From NCBI RefSeq assembly GCF_040939305.1, contig NZ_CP162511.1:310001-374000 (forward strand): 64,000 nt of DNA, written 5' to 3'. Each line of letters starts with the position of its first letter. Positions within the stretch are counted from its first letter, which is position 1. Position numbers and translations under genes: made by a program. Shown here in pieces: positions 1-9,086 of the stretch. The notes below the pieces were generated by a model. It did not search any database and had not been told where the DNA came from. It saw nothing but the letters and a program-made list of their open reading frames with translations. The stretch is from Herbiconiux sp. A18JL235. Lineage in GTDB: Bacteria > Actinomycetota > Actinomycetes > Actinomycetales > Microbacteriaceae.

Positions 1-474
1 GTCGGTCTCGGAGTCGTTCGCGACGTAGTGCTTCGGGGTGGCGCCCACACCGTTGCGCTGCACCCCCGTGACGTACGCCGCGGCGAGCTCCGAGGTGAGC
101 ACCGGGTCTTCACTGAACGCCTCGAAGTGCCGGCCTCCGAGGGGCGACCGATGCAGGTTGATGGTCGGGCCCAGCACCACGTCGACGCCCTTCCGTCGCG
201 CTTCGATCGCGCACACCGCCCCATAGCGTGCAGCGATCCGGGTGTCCCAGGACGACGACAGCGCGGTCGCCGACGGCAGGTTGATGGAGGGGCTCCGTTC
301 GTCCCAGACCTCGCCGCGCACACCGCTCGGGCCGTCGGAGACCAGGATGCGCCGCAGGCCGATCGAGTCGATCGGCCAGGTGGTCCAGAAATCGCGGCCG
401 GTGAGCAACCGCACCTTGTCTTCCAGCGTGAGCCGGTCGAGGAGCGAGTCGATTCTGTCGTCGGTCGTGGTCAT
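1..474 (-). CDS. GH3 family glycoside hydrolase (beta-glucosidase-like), N-terminal part, cut by window edge
   Basis: Only the first 158 residues lie in the window; the gene continues past base 1. The visible part matches the start of the GH3 (beta/alpha)8 domain: LTLEDKVRLLTG near residue 15, VSDGPSGVR near residue 45, GRHFEAFSEDPVLTSELAAA, and the substrate-binding KHY stretch (ATPKHYVANDSE) near the cut. GH3 enzymes remove non-reducing terminal beta-linked sugars. There is no signal peptide, so it is probably cytoplasmic. I chose ATG at 474 because AAAGG lies six bases upstream; an in-frame ATG at 480 overlaps the stop of the preceding sulfatase as ATGA. It is the last visible gene of the leftward sulfatase operon, which suggests that glycosidic cleavage accompanies desulfation. 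The sugar cannot be told from this part. Confidence 0.85.
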   Translation of the reverse strand, partial: MTTTDDRIDSLLDRLTLEDKVRLLTGRDFWTTWPIDSIGLRRILVSDGPSGVRGEVWDERSPSINLPSATALSSSWDTRIAARYGAVCAIEARRKGVDVVLGPTINLHRSPLGGRHFEAFSEDPVLTSELAAAYVTGVQRNGVGATPKHYVANDSETD

Positions 475-476
475 CC

Positions 477-1844
477 TCATCCTTTCGCGGCGGAGGCGGC
501 CCCACCGGTGTGTGCGTCGTAGAGCTCGAGCAGCGGGTCCGAGGTCTCGGTCATCCACGTCCGGAGGGCGCGGCGGGCCGCAGCGAGGGCCGCCGCGGAA
601 CGGGGGTCGTTCGACAGGTCGTGGAGACCGGCGGGATCGGCACGGAGATCGTAGAGCTCCTCGCGTCGCCGCTTCAGGTAGAAGCCGACGCGCGCGGCGA
701 TGGCCTCGTCGCGGTCCGCGGCCTCGACCATGGCGGGCCAGGTCAAGCCAGCCATGTTCTCCGCCCTGTAGTCGGTCTCGTCGTCGGCCCAACCGTTCCA
801 GATGTAGCCGTGACGAGCATCCTGCACGCACCGCATCTCGTATCGGCCCTTGCCCGCGGTCTCGTGGAAGACGGTGACCACGTGGGTGCGAGCGGGGAGG
901 GAGGGAGAGCCCTGGAGCACCGGGACGAGGCTCTCCCCGTCGATGTCACCTGCTTCGACTCCCGCTGCCTCGCAGAAGGTGGGGAACAGATCGAGCATGG
1001 TGAGAAATCGGTCACCCTCGATGCTGCCCGCCGCGACGACACCGGGCCATCGCACGATGAGTGGGGTGCGGGTCGACTGCAGGTAGCAGTTGGCCTTCGA
1101 GAACGGAAAGGCCATGCCGTTGTCGGAGAGGAAGACGACGAGAGTCGACTCGGCTTCACCCGAGGCCTCCAGTTCGCCGAGCACGGCGCCGACCACGTCG
1201 TCGCAGCGGCGGGCGGAGCTGAGGTACTCGGCGTACTCCTGCCTGACCTCGGGGAGGTCGGGCAGGTAGGCGGGTGGTGTGGCGGCCGGGCCGTCGGGGC
1301 TGAACACCTTCGACGGGCGTGGGATCGCCGCGGCGGCGTCGCCGAACGCACGTCGCTCGTCGTCGGCACCGTGGAAGGGCCGGTGCGGATCATGCGCGTT
1401 GACCATGAGGAACCACGGGCGGCCGTCCGTATTCGCGAGGAAGCGGGCCGTCTCGGCGGCATACCGGCCCGGGTCGCGGCCGAGTCCGAGCTCCCGCATC
1501 TCCACGACGGTGTCCCAGCCGAAACGCTCGACGGGTTGGAGGTGGTTCACCTTGCCGAGGATGCCTGTGACGTACCCCACCTCCGCGAGCTTCTCGGTGA
1601 GCACCGGCACGCCATCGTGGATGGGCTCGAACCCCTCGGCGCCGTTCCGGTGCGGCCACAGACCCGTCATGATCGCCGAGCGGCTGGGTTGGCAGACGGC
1701 GACCGCGACGTGGGCTCGCCCGAAGATCATGCCTTCGGCGGCCAGCATGTCGAGGGCGGGGGTCACGTCGCCCGCGCCTCCGAAGACGCCTGGCGTCGTG
1801 CCCTCCATGTCGTCGGCCGTGATGAAGAGGATGTTGGTGCGCAT
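477..1844 (-). CDS. Type I (FGly) sulfatase, cytoplasmic, heparan N-sulfatase-like
   Basis: A 455-residue sulfatase of the alkaline-phosphatase superfamily. Metal-binding Asp11-Asp12 (ITADD) are near the start, and the maturation motif C51-Q-P-S-R55 is followed by SAIMTG. A second metal site is LSDNGMAF in the middle, and the C-terminal ELYDLRADPAGLHDLSND is typical of the family. Cys51 would be converted to formylglycine by the FGE encoded at 15027-16016. GKVNHLQP and the overall length recall N-sulfoglucosamine sulfohydrolase-like S1 enzymes, but this is a weak substrate hint. The protein starts straight into the first beta strand with no signal peptide, so it should act inside the cell. 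It lies 13 bases after the preceding sulfatase and abuts the GH3 gene, in one operon. Confidence 0.9.
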   Translation of the reverse strand: MRTNILFITADDMEGTTPGVFGGAGDVTPALDMLAAEGMIFGRAHVAVAVCQPSRSAIMTGLWPHRNGAEGFEPIHDGVPVLTEKLAEVGYVTGILGKVNHLQPVERFGWDTVVEMRELGLGRDPGRYAAETARFLANTDGRPWFLMVNAHDPHRPFHGADDERRAFGDAAAAIPRPSKVFSPDGPAATPPAYLPDLPEVRQEYAEYLSSARRCDDVVGAVLGELEASGEAESTLVVFLSDNGMAFPFSKANCYLQSTRTPLIVRWPGVVAAGSIEGDRFLTMLDLFPTFCEAAGVEAGDIDGESLVPVLQGSPSLPARTHVVTVFHETAGKGRYEMRCVQDARHGYIWNGWADDETDYRAENMAGLTWPAMVEAADRDEAIAARVGFYLKRRREELYDLRADPAGLHDLSNDPRSAAALAAARRALRTWMTETSDPLLELYDAHTGGAASAAKG

Positions 1845-1857
1845 CAGCCTGGTCCGA

Positions 1858-3423
1858 TCAGCCGACGGCGCGTCGGGCCGGGATTCCGCGTGCCACGTGG
1901 TCGTCGAGCACGTCCTGCCACGGGATCACGGAGTGCTCGCGTGCCCACTGCTCGTAGACCGCGGCGAGTTCGGCAGCGAGATCCGGCTTCATGGCCGAGA
2001 GGTCGTTCGACTCGATGCGGTCGACGGCGATGTCGTACAGCTCCCACGGGCCGCCCCACTCGCGCACCAGCTTGTACCTGCCTCGGCGCACGGCGGCGTT
2101 GCCGACGTGCTCCCAGCAGACCGTGCGGTCCTGGTCGTCAGACCCGGGAGAACGCCAGGCCTCGAGGAGACTCTCACCCTCGGCGGGGTTCGGAGCCCCG
2201 AGGATGTCCATGACGGTGGGCACGATATCGGTGACGTGGCCGAGGGAATGGCTCACCGATCCACCGGTGGGGATTCCGCCGGCGGGCCACGACGCGATGA
2301 AGGGGGTGGAGATGCCGCCTTCGTGCACCCAGCGCTTCCACATGCGGAAAGGCGTGTTCGAGACGGTCGCCCAATCCTTGCCATAGCTCTGGTACGACGT
2401 GACCGGCCCCGGCATGATCGACGGGTCGTTGCCGAACGGGATGGGACGCCCGTCGAGTGTGGTGGGCGGCGCGGTGAACGGCGGGAAGAACGATTCCCCG
2501 GCCGGGAGCTCCTCGGCGCATCCGCCGTTGTCGGAGAAGAACAGGACGATCGTGTCGTCGGCGACCCCGGTGCTCTCGAGCGCGTCGAGGATGCTGCCGA
2601 CACCGCGGTCGAGCGACTCGACCTGTGCCGCGTAGACCGCCATCCGCTCGATCTGCCACGCCCTGTCCTCCTCGGGCCAGTCGGGAAGCGGCTGCTGTTC
2701 GGGGAGATGGTCGACCGCGGGCAGGATGCCCTCCTGGCGCAGCCGGGTCAGCCGCCGCTCGCGAGTCGTCGTCCACCCCTCCTCGAACCGCGCGCGATAC
2801 TTCGCGATCTCCTCCTCGCGAGCGTGCAGCGGCCAGTGCGGCGCGGTGTAGGTGAGGAAGAGGAAGAACGGCTCCTCCGCCCCGGCATGCCGCCGCACGA
2901 AGTCGGTGCCGCTGGCGGTGATGTCGTCGGTGAAGTAGAAGTCGTCGGGCAGCTCCTCGTCGGGCACCCGGGTCTCGCCCTCGGTGAGGGGCGGCTGGTA
3001 GTAGCTCGACGCGCCGGGCAGGATGCCCCGGAACTCGTCGAAACCCCGTCGGGTGGGCCAGGTGTCGCTCGGAACGGCGAACTCGCTCGCGAGGTGCCAC
3101 TTGCCGAACAGACCGGTGGCGTAGCCGCGGTCGTGGAGCAGCTCGGCGAGCGTGGGCACCTCGGTCGTGAGCGAACCGGCATAGCCGTTCGGGCGATTGT
3201 CGGTGGTGAGCACTCCGATGCCTACCGAATGAGGGTGGTGGCCGGTCAGGAGCGCCGCGCGGGAGGGGCTGCAGCGTGGGGTGACGTAGTAGGAGCTCAT
3301 CCGGATGCCGCGATCGGCGAGCCGCTGCAGCGAGGGAGTGTCGATCTCGCCTCCGAACGGGGCGATGTCGGAGAAGCCGAGGTCGTCGGCCAGGATGATG
3401 ACGATGTTGGGCTTGTGGGCCAC
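1858..3423 (-). CDS. Type I (FGly) arylsulfatase, cytoplasmic
   Basis: A 521-residue arylsulfatase-like protein. It has ILADDLGFSD at the start (metal Asp pair), the maturation motif C51-S-P-S-R55 followed by AALLTG, GKWHLAS (catalytic Lys-His), APHWPLHA, and the second metal site FFSDNGGCAEE. This set resembles the AtsA-type group of S1 sulfatases. The reading frame is open much further upstream, but the protein must start at GTG 3423: AAAGAGA precedes it at good spacing and the family homology begins with the next residues. There is no signal peptide. It sits between the TetR gene and another sulfatase in the leftward operon. Its substrate is unknown; a sulfated sugar is plausible from the neighbouring GH3 gene and importer. 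Confidence 0.92.
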   Translation of the reverse strand: MAHKPNIVIILADDLGFSDIAPFGGEIDTPSLQRLADRGIRMSSYYVTPRCSPSRAALLTGHHPHSVGIGVLTTDNRPNGYAGSLTTEVPTLAELLHDRGYATGLFGKWHLASEFAVPSDTWPTRRGFDEFRGILPGASSYYQPPLTEGETRVPDEELPDDFYFTDDITASGTDFVRRHAGAEEPFFLFLTYTAPHWPLHAREEEIAKYRARFEEGWTTTRERRLTRLRQEGILPAVDHLPEQQPLPDWPEEDRAWQIERMAVYAAQVESLDRGVGSILDALESTGVADDTIVLFFSDNGGCAEELPAGESFFPPFTAPPTTLDGRPIPFGNDPSIMPGPVTSYQSYGKDWATVSNTPFRMWKRWVHEGGISTPFIASWPAGGIPTGGSVSHSLGHVTDIVPTVMDILGAPNPAEGESLLEAWRSPGSDDQDRTVCWEHVGNAAVRRGRYKLVREWGGPWELYDIAVDRIESNDLSAMKPDLAAELAAVYEQWAREHSVIPWQDVLDDHVARGIPARRAVG

Positions 3424-3449
3424 GGGCAGATCTCTTTCGGTGGGGCGGA

Positions 3450-4103
3450 TCAGCGATCCGCGGAGCGGTCGGCCGGGCGATCCAGCAGATACGGCTCGAT
3501 GAATTTCAGGAACAGGTCGAGTTGGCCCGCGCGGTCGAAGGCGCTGGTGTCGAGCACCCACTGGGCGCCGAGGCCGTGCGCGAGGCCGAGCACCCACCTG
3601 GCGATCGTCGTCGAGGTCACCCCGTCAGGGAGTTTCGACTCGTCGACGGTCAGTGACACCATCTCCGTCATCGACACGACGAGGCTCTCGTTACGCCTCG
3701 CGAACCACTCGTGGCCCGGGTGGTCGACGGCGGTGGCCTCGGCGGCCAGGATCACGAACAACTGAACGAGCTCGGGGTTCTGGTCGTTCTCCTTCAGCGT
3801 CTTGATGTACGCCGCGAGAGGGGATTCCCCTTCGGCGATGTACTTCTCGCGCGAGGCGACGTTGCGCGCCTCGCGCTCCTGCAACACGGCCAGGAGAAGG
3901 GCCGCCTTGGTGGGGAAGTAGTGCAAGATCCCCGCCTGGGTGATACCGACCTCACGAGCGATGTCGGCGAGGCTGACGCTGTTGAATCCACCGGCCGAGA
4001 ACAGCGACGTCGACGTGTCGAGGATCTCGCGCCGTCGTGCCTCACCGCGCTTCTGAGTACTGGTCAGAGCGCGGCTGCGCGGAGTACTGGTCTCGGCCGT
4101 CAT
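3450..4103 (-). CDS. TetR family transcriptional regulator
   Basis: A 217-residue regulator with a TetR helix-turn-helix in the first 65 residues (REILDTSTSLFSAGGFNSVS, then LADIAREVGITQAGILHYFP) and a variable ligand-binding C-terminal domain. I chose ATG 4103 because TAGGAG lies seven bases upstream; an alternative ATG at 4136 overlaps the stop of the ABC ATPase as ATGA and would add 11 residues. It lies inside the leftward sulfatase/importer operon, so it is likely to control that operon, perhaps through the inverted repeat at 10662-10697 in the divergent promoter region. The ligand would then be the imported compound or a breakdown product. That link is inference. Confidence 0.9.
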   Translation of the reverse strand: MTAETSTPRSRALTSTQKRGEARRREILDTSTSLFSAGGFNSVSLADIAREVGITQAGILHYFPTKAALLLAVLQEREARNVASREKYIAEGESPLAAYIKTLKENDQNPELVQLFVILAAEATAVDHPGHEWFARRNESLVVSMTEMVSLTVDESKLPDGVTSTTIARWVLGLAHGLGAQWVLDTSAFDRAGQLDLFLKFIEPYLLDRPADRSADR

Positions 4104-4132
4104 CGTGTCTCCTACCCCTGTGATGACCTCGG

Positions 4133-5764
4133 TCATGCGATGGCCTTGTCGAGATCGGGCGTCGCCGCCAGCAATGTCCTCGTGTAAGGATGCTGGGGGT
4201 CGCCGAAGATCTGCTCGGTAGTGCCATGCTCCACGATCTGCCCCTTGAACATGACAGCCACGCGGTGGCTGATCTCCCGCACCACCGCGAGATCGTGGGA
4301 GATGAAGAGGTAGGCGAGGTCGTCAGCCTCCTGGAGTTGGCGAAGCAGGGCGAGGATCTGTTCCTGGATCGACACGTCGAGGGCGGAGACCGGTTCGTCG
4401 AGAATGAGCAGGCGCGGGTCGCTCGCCAGTGCCCGTGCGATCCCGATGCGCTGTCGCTGCCCACCCGAGAACGCCCACGGGTAGCGGTCGAGGTACTCCG
4501 GCCCGAGGCTCACCCGCTCGAGCAGTTCGACGCTCCGGTCGCGCAGATCGCGGCTGGGCACACCGGCAACGCTGAGCGCCTCGGCCAGCGACTGGCCGGC
4601 GGTCCGTCGAGGGTTCAGCGACGAATACGGATCCTGGAACACGTATTGCACGGCGCGGGCGACGCCGCGTCGTTCCTGTCCGGAGATGCCGTGGATCGAC
4701 CTGCCATCGACCTCGATCACCCCTTCGGCCGGCTCGTAGATGCCGACGATCGTTCGTGAGAGCGTCGACTTGCCGCAACCGGATTCGCCGACGAGGGCCA
4801 GCGTCTCCCCGGCGTCGACGTGCAACGACACCCCGTTCACGGCGAAGAACGGCTGGGGCGACCGGAACAAGCTGGTGCGGTGCGTGTTCACGTTCGTCTT
4901 GAGTTCCCGCACCTCCAGCACTCTGGGCCGGTCGACGGGGGCGTCATGACGCAGCGGTGCGTCCATCTTGGGGATGGCGTCCATGAGGCGAACCGTGTAC
5001 GGGTCCTGGGGGCGGGTGAGCACTGACCGTACGTCCCCGCGTTCGACGATCCTTCCGCGGTACATCACCACGACGTCGTCGCACAGCTCGGCGACCACCC
5101 CCATGTCGTGCGTGATGAACAGGATCGCGATGCCGAGCTCGTCACGCAGGTCGCGGAGGAGATCGAGGATCTGCGCTTGGATCGTGACGTCGAGAGCCGT
5201 GGTCGGCTCGTCGGCGATGAGCACCGAGGGGTTGTTGGCCAGCGCGATGGCGATGACCACGCGTTGCCTCATACCGCCGGAGAATTGGTGCGGGAACTTC
5301 GATGCCGCCTCGACCGGGTTCGGGATGCCCACCTTGTCGAGCAGCTCCACCGCGCGTTCGCCGGCCGTCCTGCCGTCCACTCCGTGGATCCGCAAGGCTT
5401 CGACGATCTGGTCCTTGATCCGCATGACGGGGTTGAGTGCCGCCTGAGGGTCCTGGAAGATCATCGCGATCTGCTCGCCGCGCACAGCCAGCATCTCCTT
5501 CTCGGAGAGTTCCGTGAGGTCGCGGCCGCGGAGCTCGATCGCGCCGCCGGTGACCCGACCGGGATGTCGGAGCATCCGCATCACGGCGCGGGAGGTGACC
5601 GACTTGCCCGAACCGGATTCGCCGACGATGCCGAGGATCTGACCGGGCCGGAGGTCGAACGAGACGCCGTCGACGGCGACGACGGGACCGCTCGGCAGAT
5701 CGAAGGTCACGTGCAGGTCGGTCACCCGCAGCAGTGGCTGCGGCGTGGGGTCTGAGCTGGTCAT
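4133..5764 (-). CDS. ABC transporter ATP-binding protein, two fused nucleotide-binding domains (DppD-DppF type)
   Basis: A 543-residue protein holding both ATPase domains of a Dpp/Opp-type importer. The first half has Walker A GESGSGKS, signature FSGGMRQR and Walker B ADEPTTALD; the second has GESGCGKS, FSGGQRQR and LDEPVSALD, each with its own H-loop (ITHDMGV, ISHDLAV). The start at ATG 5764 overlaps the stop of the permease gene as ATGA; open frame further upstream is not part of the gene. In many bacteria these domains are two separate genes; fused versions are common in actinobacteria and rhizobia. It would power uptake through the two permeases encoded just upstream with the lipoprotein at 9087-10622. 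Confidence 0.93.
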   Translation of the reverse strand: MTSSDPTPQPLLRVTDLHVTFDLPSGPVVAVDGVSFDLRPGQILGIVGESGSGKSVTSRAVMRMLRHPGRVTGGAIELRGRDLTELSEKEMLAVRGEQIAMIFQDPQAALNPVMRIKDQIVEALRIHGVDGRTAGERAVELLDKVGIPNPVEAASKFPHQFSGGMRQRVVIAIALANNPSVLIADEPTTALDVTIQAQILDLLRDLRDELGIAILFITHDMGVVAELCDDVVVMYRGRIVERGDVRSVLTRPQDPYTVRLMDAIPKMDAPLRHDAPVDRPRVLEVRELKTNVNTHRTSLFRSPQPFFAVNGVSLHVDAGETLALVGESGCGKSTLSRTIVGIYEPAEGVIEVDGRSIHGISGQERRGVARAVQYVFQDPYSSLNPRRTAGQSLAEALSVAGVPSRDLRDRSVELLERVSLGPEYLDRYPWAFSGGQRQRIGIARALASDPRLLILDEPVSALDVSIQEQILALLRQLQEADDLAYLFISHDLAVVREISHRVAVMFKGQIVEHGTTEQIFGDPQHPYTRTLLAATPDLDKAIA

Positions 5765-6675
5765 TTGCGGATCACCGTTTCGTTGAGCGCGTCGGAGAGG
5801 AGGCTGAACGACATCGACAGCAGGATGAGCACGAGCGTCGGGCCGAGGATGTACATCGGCGATTGCTCGATGAAGCGGATGCCGACGTTCAGTAGCGAGC
5901 CGAGCGACGGCTCCGGCGGCTGGATGCCGAGGCCGATGATGCTGAGGCCCGCCTCGATGAAGACCGCCACGACAACGAAGATCGCGCCTCCGACGAGGAT
6001 CGGGTCGACGGCGTTGGGCAGGATGTGGCGCACCAGGATGGTGCCCTTGCCGACTCCGAGGGTGCGGGCTGCGGTCACGTACTCCCGTTGCATCTGCTCC
6101 ATGAGTGCGGCCCGCGCCTGCCGGCCGAAGGACGGCAGGCCGCTGATGGTGATCGCCACGACGAGCGCAGCCCATCCGGGACCCATGATGAGCACGATGC
6201 AGACGCCGAGCACCACACCGGGGAATCCGAGGATGATGTCGAGCACGCGCTGCACCACGGTACCGGCGATCCTGGACAGCGCGCCGAGCAGCCCGAGCGC
6301 GGTACCGATGATCATGCTGAGCGGCACGGCCACCAGGATGATGGAGAAGTCGGTGCGGAGTCCGTAGATCGTCCTGACCAGGAGGTCGCGGCCGAGTTCG
6401 TCGGTACCGAACGGGTGCGCGAGGCTCGGGGTGAGGAAGGCGTCGCGGGTCTGCTGGTCGTATCCGCCTGGGAACAGGATCGGGGCCGAGACGGCTAACA
6501 GCACCAGCACGATCAGGATCGCCGCGCCGATGATGCCGCGCGGGGTTCTGAAGGCTGACAGATAGCGCTGAAGGGTCGCTCCGGGCGTCAACCGCCGCTG
6601 ACGGGTCTGCTGGAGGTTCACCGCTTCTGTACGAGGCGGGCTCGGCACGCGGGAGGATTTGCGCTCCATGCTCAT
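5761..6675 (-). CDS. ABC transporter permease, DppC/OppC family
   Basis: A 304-residue inner-membrane permease. A cytoplasmic N-terminal segment of about 45 residues precedes a first membrane helix (GIIGAAILIVLVLLAVSAPIL), then HPFGTDELGRDLL, the hallmark of DppC-type subunits. The core follows with its ATPase-contact loop (EYVTAARTLGVGKGTILVRHILPN) and further helices. It pairs with the DppB-type permease whose stop lies one base upstream, and its own stop overlaps the ATPase start. An internal ATG at 6669 is a possible alternative start. The cluster context points to import of a sulfated compound or oligosaccharide rather than peptides; family-5 systems are known to carry either peptides or oligosaccharides. 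Confidence 0.93.
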   Translation of the reverse strand: MSMERKSSRVPSPPRTEAVNLQQTRQRRLTPGATLQRYLSAFRTPRGIIGAAILIVLVLLAVSAPILFPGGYDQQTRDAFLTPSLAHPFGTDELGRDLLVRTIYGLRTDFSIILVAVPLSMIIGTALGLLGALSRIAGTVVQRVLDIILGFPGVVLGVCIVLIMGPGWAALVVAITISGLPSFGRQARAALMEQMQREYVTAARTLGVGKGTILVRHILPNAVDPILVGGAIFVVVAVFIEAGLSIIGLGIQPPEPSLGSLLNVGIRFIEQSPMYILGPTLVLILLSMSFSLLSDALNETVIRK

Positions 6676-6676
6676 C

Positions 6677-7624
6677 TCAGGCGTCCAATCTGACTCGGGG
6701 GTCGAGGGCGGCGAGGATCATCTCCGTGATCAGCTGAGCGAACACGGCGATGAGTACGGCTCCCATGATGAGGATCTGCACGAGCTGGTAGTCGCGCGAG
6801 TTGACAGCTTGAACGGCGAGTTGGCCGAGTCCGTTGCGGGCGAAGATCGCCTCGATGATGATGGCACCGCCGAAGAGCTCGCCGACCCTGATGCCGATGG
6901 CCACCACCGCCGCGCCGAGGCTCGTGCGAAGCACGTGGCGGAAGGTGATGCGTCGGGGTGACGCCCCTTTCGCCCTGGCGAGATCGACGAACTCCTCGCC
7001 CCTGGTGGTGCGCATCGTGGTCTGCAGGAGGCGCGCGACGGACGGGGCCTGGGACAGGCCAAGGGCGAGCGCCGGGAGCAGGAGGTATTGGATTCCGATC
7101 TCCGGGTTCTCCGTGAGCGGCACTTCACCGCTCACCGGCAGGATGCGCCAGGTGACACCGAAGAGCACGATGAGCAGCAGCCCTGCCAGGAAGGCGGGGG
7201 TGGCCAGCAGCAGCGTGTTCGTCGTGTCGACGGCGAAGCGGGCGATCTTCGATTGCGCCGACCCGCCGAGGATGCCGAGCGTGAAGCCGATGACGACGAG
7301 GAAGACCGCAGCGAGGAGCGCGAGCTCGATCGTGCTCTCCAGCCTCGTCCCGATCAGGTCGGCGACCGATCGGTTGAAGATGAACGACTCCCCGAGATTG
7401 CCTCGGAACACTCCGCCGAGCCACGTGAGGTACTGCACGACGAGCGGCTGGTCGAGGCCGAGGGACGCTCTGATCGCCTCCACCTGATCGGGTGACGCAT
7501 CCGAACCGGCGATGGTCTGGGCCGGGTCGCCGGGGGCGAACCGGGGAAGGAGGAACGCGATGATCGACGTCGCGAAGAGCACGAGGAGGATCGAGGGCAG
7601 CTTTCGCAGGAGGAACCTGAGCAT
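6677..7624 (-). CDS. ABC transporter permease, DppB/OppB family
   Basis: A 315-residue permease. It begins MLRFLLRKLPSILLVLFATS, a first membrane helix followed by PRFAPGDPAQTI, the usual DppB N-terminal arrangement. The EAA loop is EEFVDLARAKGASPRRITFRH, then IEAIFARNGLGQLAVQAVNSRDY near the C-terminus. The start at ATG 7624 shares one base with the stop of the upstream sulfatase (TGATG), so the two are probably translationally coupled. It forms the membrane channel with the DppC-type subunit encoded next. An importer permease coupled directly to a sulfatase is the strongest local evidence that this transporter brings in a sulfatase substrate. Confidence 0.93.
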   Translation of the reverse strand: MLRFLLRKLPSILLVLFATSIIAFLLPRFAPGDPAQTIAGSDASPDQVEAIRASLGLDQPLVVQYLTWLGGVFRGNLGESFIFNRSVADLIGTRLESTIELALLAAVFLVVIGFTLGILGGSAQSKIARFAVDTTNTLLLATPAFLAGLLLIVLFGVTWRILPVSGEVPLTENPEIGIQYLLLPALALGLSQAPSVARLLQTTMRTTRGEEFVDLARAKGASPRRITFRHVLRTSLGAAVVAIGIRVGELFGGAIIIEAIFARNGLGQLAVQAVNSRDYQLVQILIMGAVLIAVFAQLITEMILAALDPRVRLDA

Positions 7625-9003
7625 CAGTCGCCGCCCTCCCCATCGATCAAGGCGTGCAGTCGTGCCGCCACCTCGGGTTGCTCCCCTGACGCGTCCCGTT
7701 CTTCGAAGGGATCGGCGGCGAGGTCGACGAGATAAGGCCGCGGGAGGTCGGGGCTCGTGACCAGCTTGTGGGTGGCCGTGGTCAGCGCCCGCCACTCCCG
7801 GAGCCGAACCCAGGCGTTCGAGCCGTAGTGCCGCGCAGCCATCTCGATCTCGCGCTCTGAGCGGTCGAGGCCGGAGAGGGTCCATTCGCGGTGGGAGTCG
7901 GTGCTGCCGTCGAGCACACCGAGCACCGATCTCGCGGTCATCGGCGCCGGTACCTCGACGCCGGCGGTGTCGAGGATGGTCGCGGCGATGTCTTCGAGGG
8001 AGACGAGTGCGTCGCTGGTGGTGCCCTTCGCGCGCACCACGGGGCCGCTCACCACGAGCGGTATCCGGATGCTCGGATCGAGCGCGATCTGCTTGCCCCA
8101 GGTGCCGTGGTCACCGAGCATCTCACCGTGGTCGCTGGTGTAGATGATGACCGTGTTCTCCAGCTCGCCCTCAGCCGCGAGACGATCGATGAACGACCCG
8201 AGGTGGCGGTCGATGTTCTCGATCATCGCCGCGTACCGGCGCCGCACGTCGTCGTGGTCGCCATCGAACTCGCCGGGCGCGTGTGGGGGTGGGAACGAGA
8301 CGTCGGCCCAGTCGTCGAGCATGCGGTCGGTCACGTCCATCGGGTCGTGCGGACCGGCGAAGTTGACGACGAGGTGCCACGGTGAATCGGAGGGGCGGCG
8401 ATCGAGCATGGTATGGGCGTTGGCGGCGATCCAGTTGTCGAGATACGACTCCTCGGGGAGCGGGCTGGGCTCGACGTCGCTGTACGGTGCGTCCTTCCGT
8501 CGGTCGAAGTCCGCCCGGTGCGCGTCGGCGAGACCTGCTTCGTACAGGTGGTTCATGTAGGGGCCGTGCGGTCGGCCGTCGCGGGTCGACCAGAGCGAGT
8601 CGAACTTTCCCTCATTGTCGATGCCGTCCGACATCCCCCACTCGCCGAGCAGCCGGGAACCGTCGAGGTTCCAATCGAAGGTCGCCTTGTGCAGGTCGAA
8701 CTTCCCCACGCCCGCCACGAAGTACCCGCCCTCGTCGCGCAAGGTGCGGTAGTAGGTGGTGCTCTCGACGGGAAGGTCGTGGAAGTTGTTCGGAACAGGA
8801 GCCGAGGTGTAGTCGAGGCCGGTCGCGAGGCACGCACGTGCCGGCGCACACAACGGTGAGGGTGTCGTCGCTCGGCGGAAGGTCACGCCCGATTCCTGCA
8901 GGCGCTTGATGTGGGGAGTCCGAACGGGCAGGCCGGGCGCGCCCTCCAGCCAGTCGTAGCGGTGCTGATCGGCGATCACCAGCAGCACGTTGGGGGTGCT
9001 CAT
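7624..9003 (-). CDS. Type I (FGly) sulfatase, CxPAR type, choline-sulfatase-like, cytoplasmic
   Basis: A 459-residue sulfatase starting at ATG 9003, with GGAAGGA six bases upstream. The first metal site is VIADQHRYD, Asp-Gln rather than Asp-Asp, as in choline-sulfatase-like enzymes. The maturation motif is C52-A-P-A-R56 followed by ACLATG. Later motifs are GVGKFDLH, NFAGPHDPMDV and the metal site YTSDHGEMLGDHGTWGK. Its C-terminal YLVDLAADPFEERD is a normal ending for the family. There is no signal peptide. It lies directly between the substrate-binding protein and the permeases in the operon, so it probably acts on the imported compound first. The Ala in CxPAR is accepted by FGE-type maturases. 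Confidence 0.9.
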   Translation of the reverse strand: MSTPNVLLVIADQHRYDWLEGAPGLPVRTPHIKRLQESGVTFRRATTPSPLCAPARACLATGLDYTSAPVPNNFHDLPVESTTYYRTLRDEGGYFVAGVGKFDLHKATFDWNLDGSRLLGEWGMSDGIDNEGKFDSLWSTRDGRPHGPYMNHLYEAGLADAHRADFDRRKDAPYSDVEPSPLPEESYLDNWIAANAHTMLDRRPSDSPWHLVVNFAGPHDPMDVTDRMLDDWADVSFPPPHAPGEFDGDHDDVRRRYAAMIENIDRHLGSFIDRLAAEGELENTVIIYTSDHGEMLGDHGTWGKQIALDPSIRIPLVVSGPVVRAKGTTSDALVSLEDIAATILDTAGVEVPAPMTARSVLGVLDGSTDSHREWTLSGLDRSEREIEMAARHYGSNAWVRLREWRALTTATHKLVTSPDLPRPYLVDLAADPFEERDASGEQPEVAARLHALIDGEGGD

Positions 9004-9054
9004 GTCGGTCCTTCCGAAGGCGCGAGGTGCGGTGGCTCGCGAACGATGGGGTGG

Positions 9055-9080
9055 GGAGGGCGCCCTCTCGAGCGCCCTCC
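9055..9080 (-). terminator. Hairpin between binding-protein gene and downstream sulfatase
   Basis: A perfect 9-base-pair stem (GGAGGGCGC at 9055-9063, GCGCCCTCC at 9072-9080) with an 8-base loop lies just after the stop of the substrate-binding lipoprotein gene. No T-run follows, so full termination is not expected. Such a hairpin commonly stabilises the upstream mRNA or partly attenuates transcription, giving more binding protein than permease. That role is inferred from position. Confidence 0.6.
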
Positions 9081-9086
9081 GGTGGA

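Noticed and set aside
1279..3765. A long open frame (about 828 codons) on the plus strand through the sulfatase genes
   Set aside because: It is antisense to the clear sulfatase genes; the translation is Arg/Gly/Pro-rich with no family motif, typical of open frames in high-GC DNA.
4103..4136. Upstream ATG at 4136 as the start of the TetR gene
   Set aside because: It overlaps the ATPase stop neatly but has only a weak AAGG, whereas ATG 4103 has TAGGAG at good spacing; both give an intact HTH.
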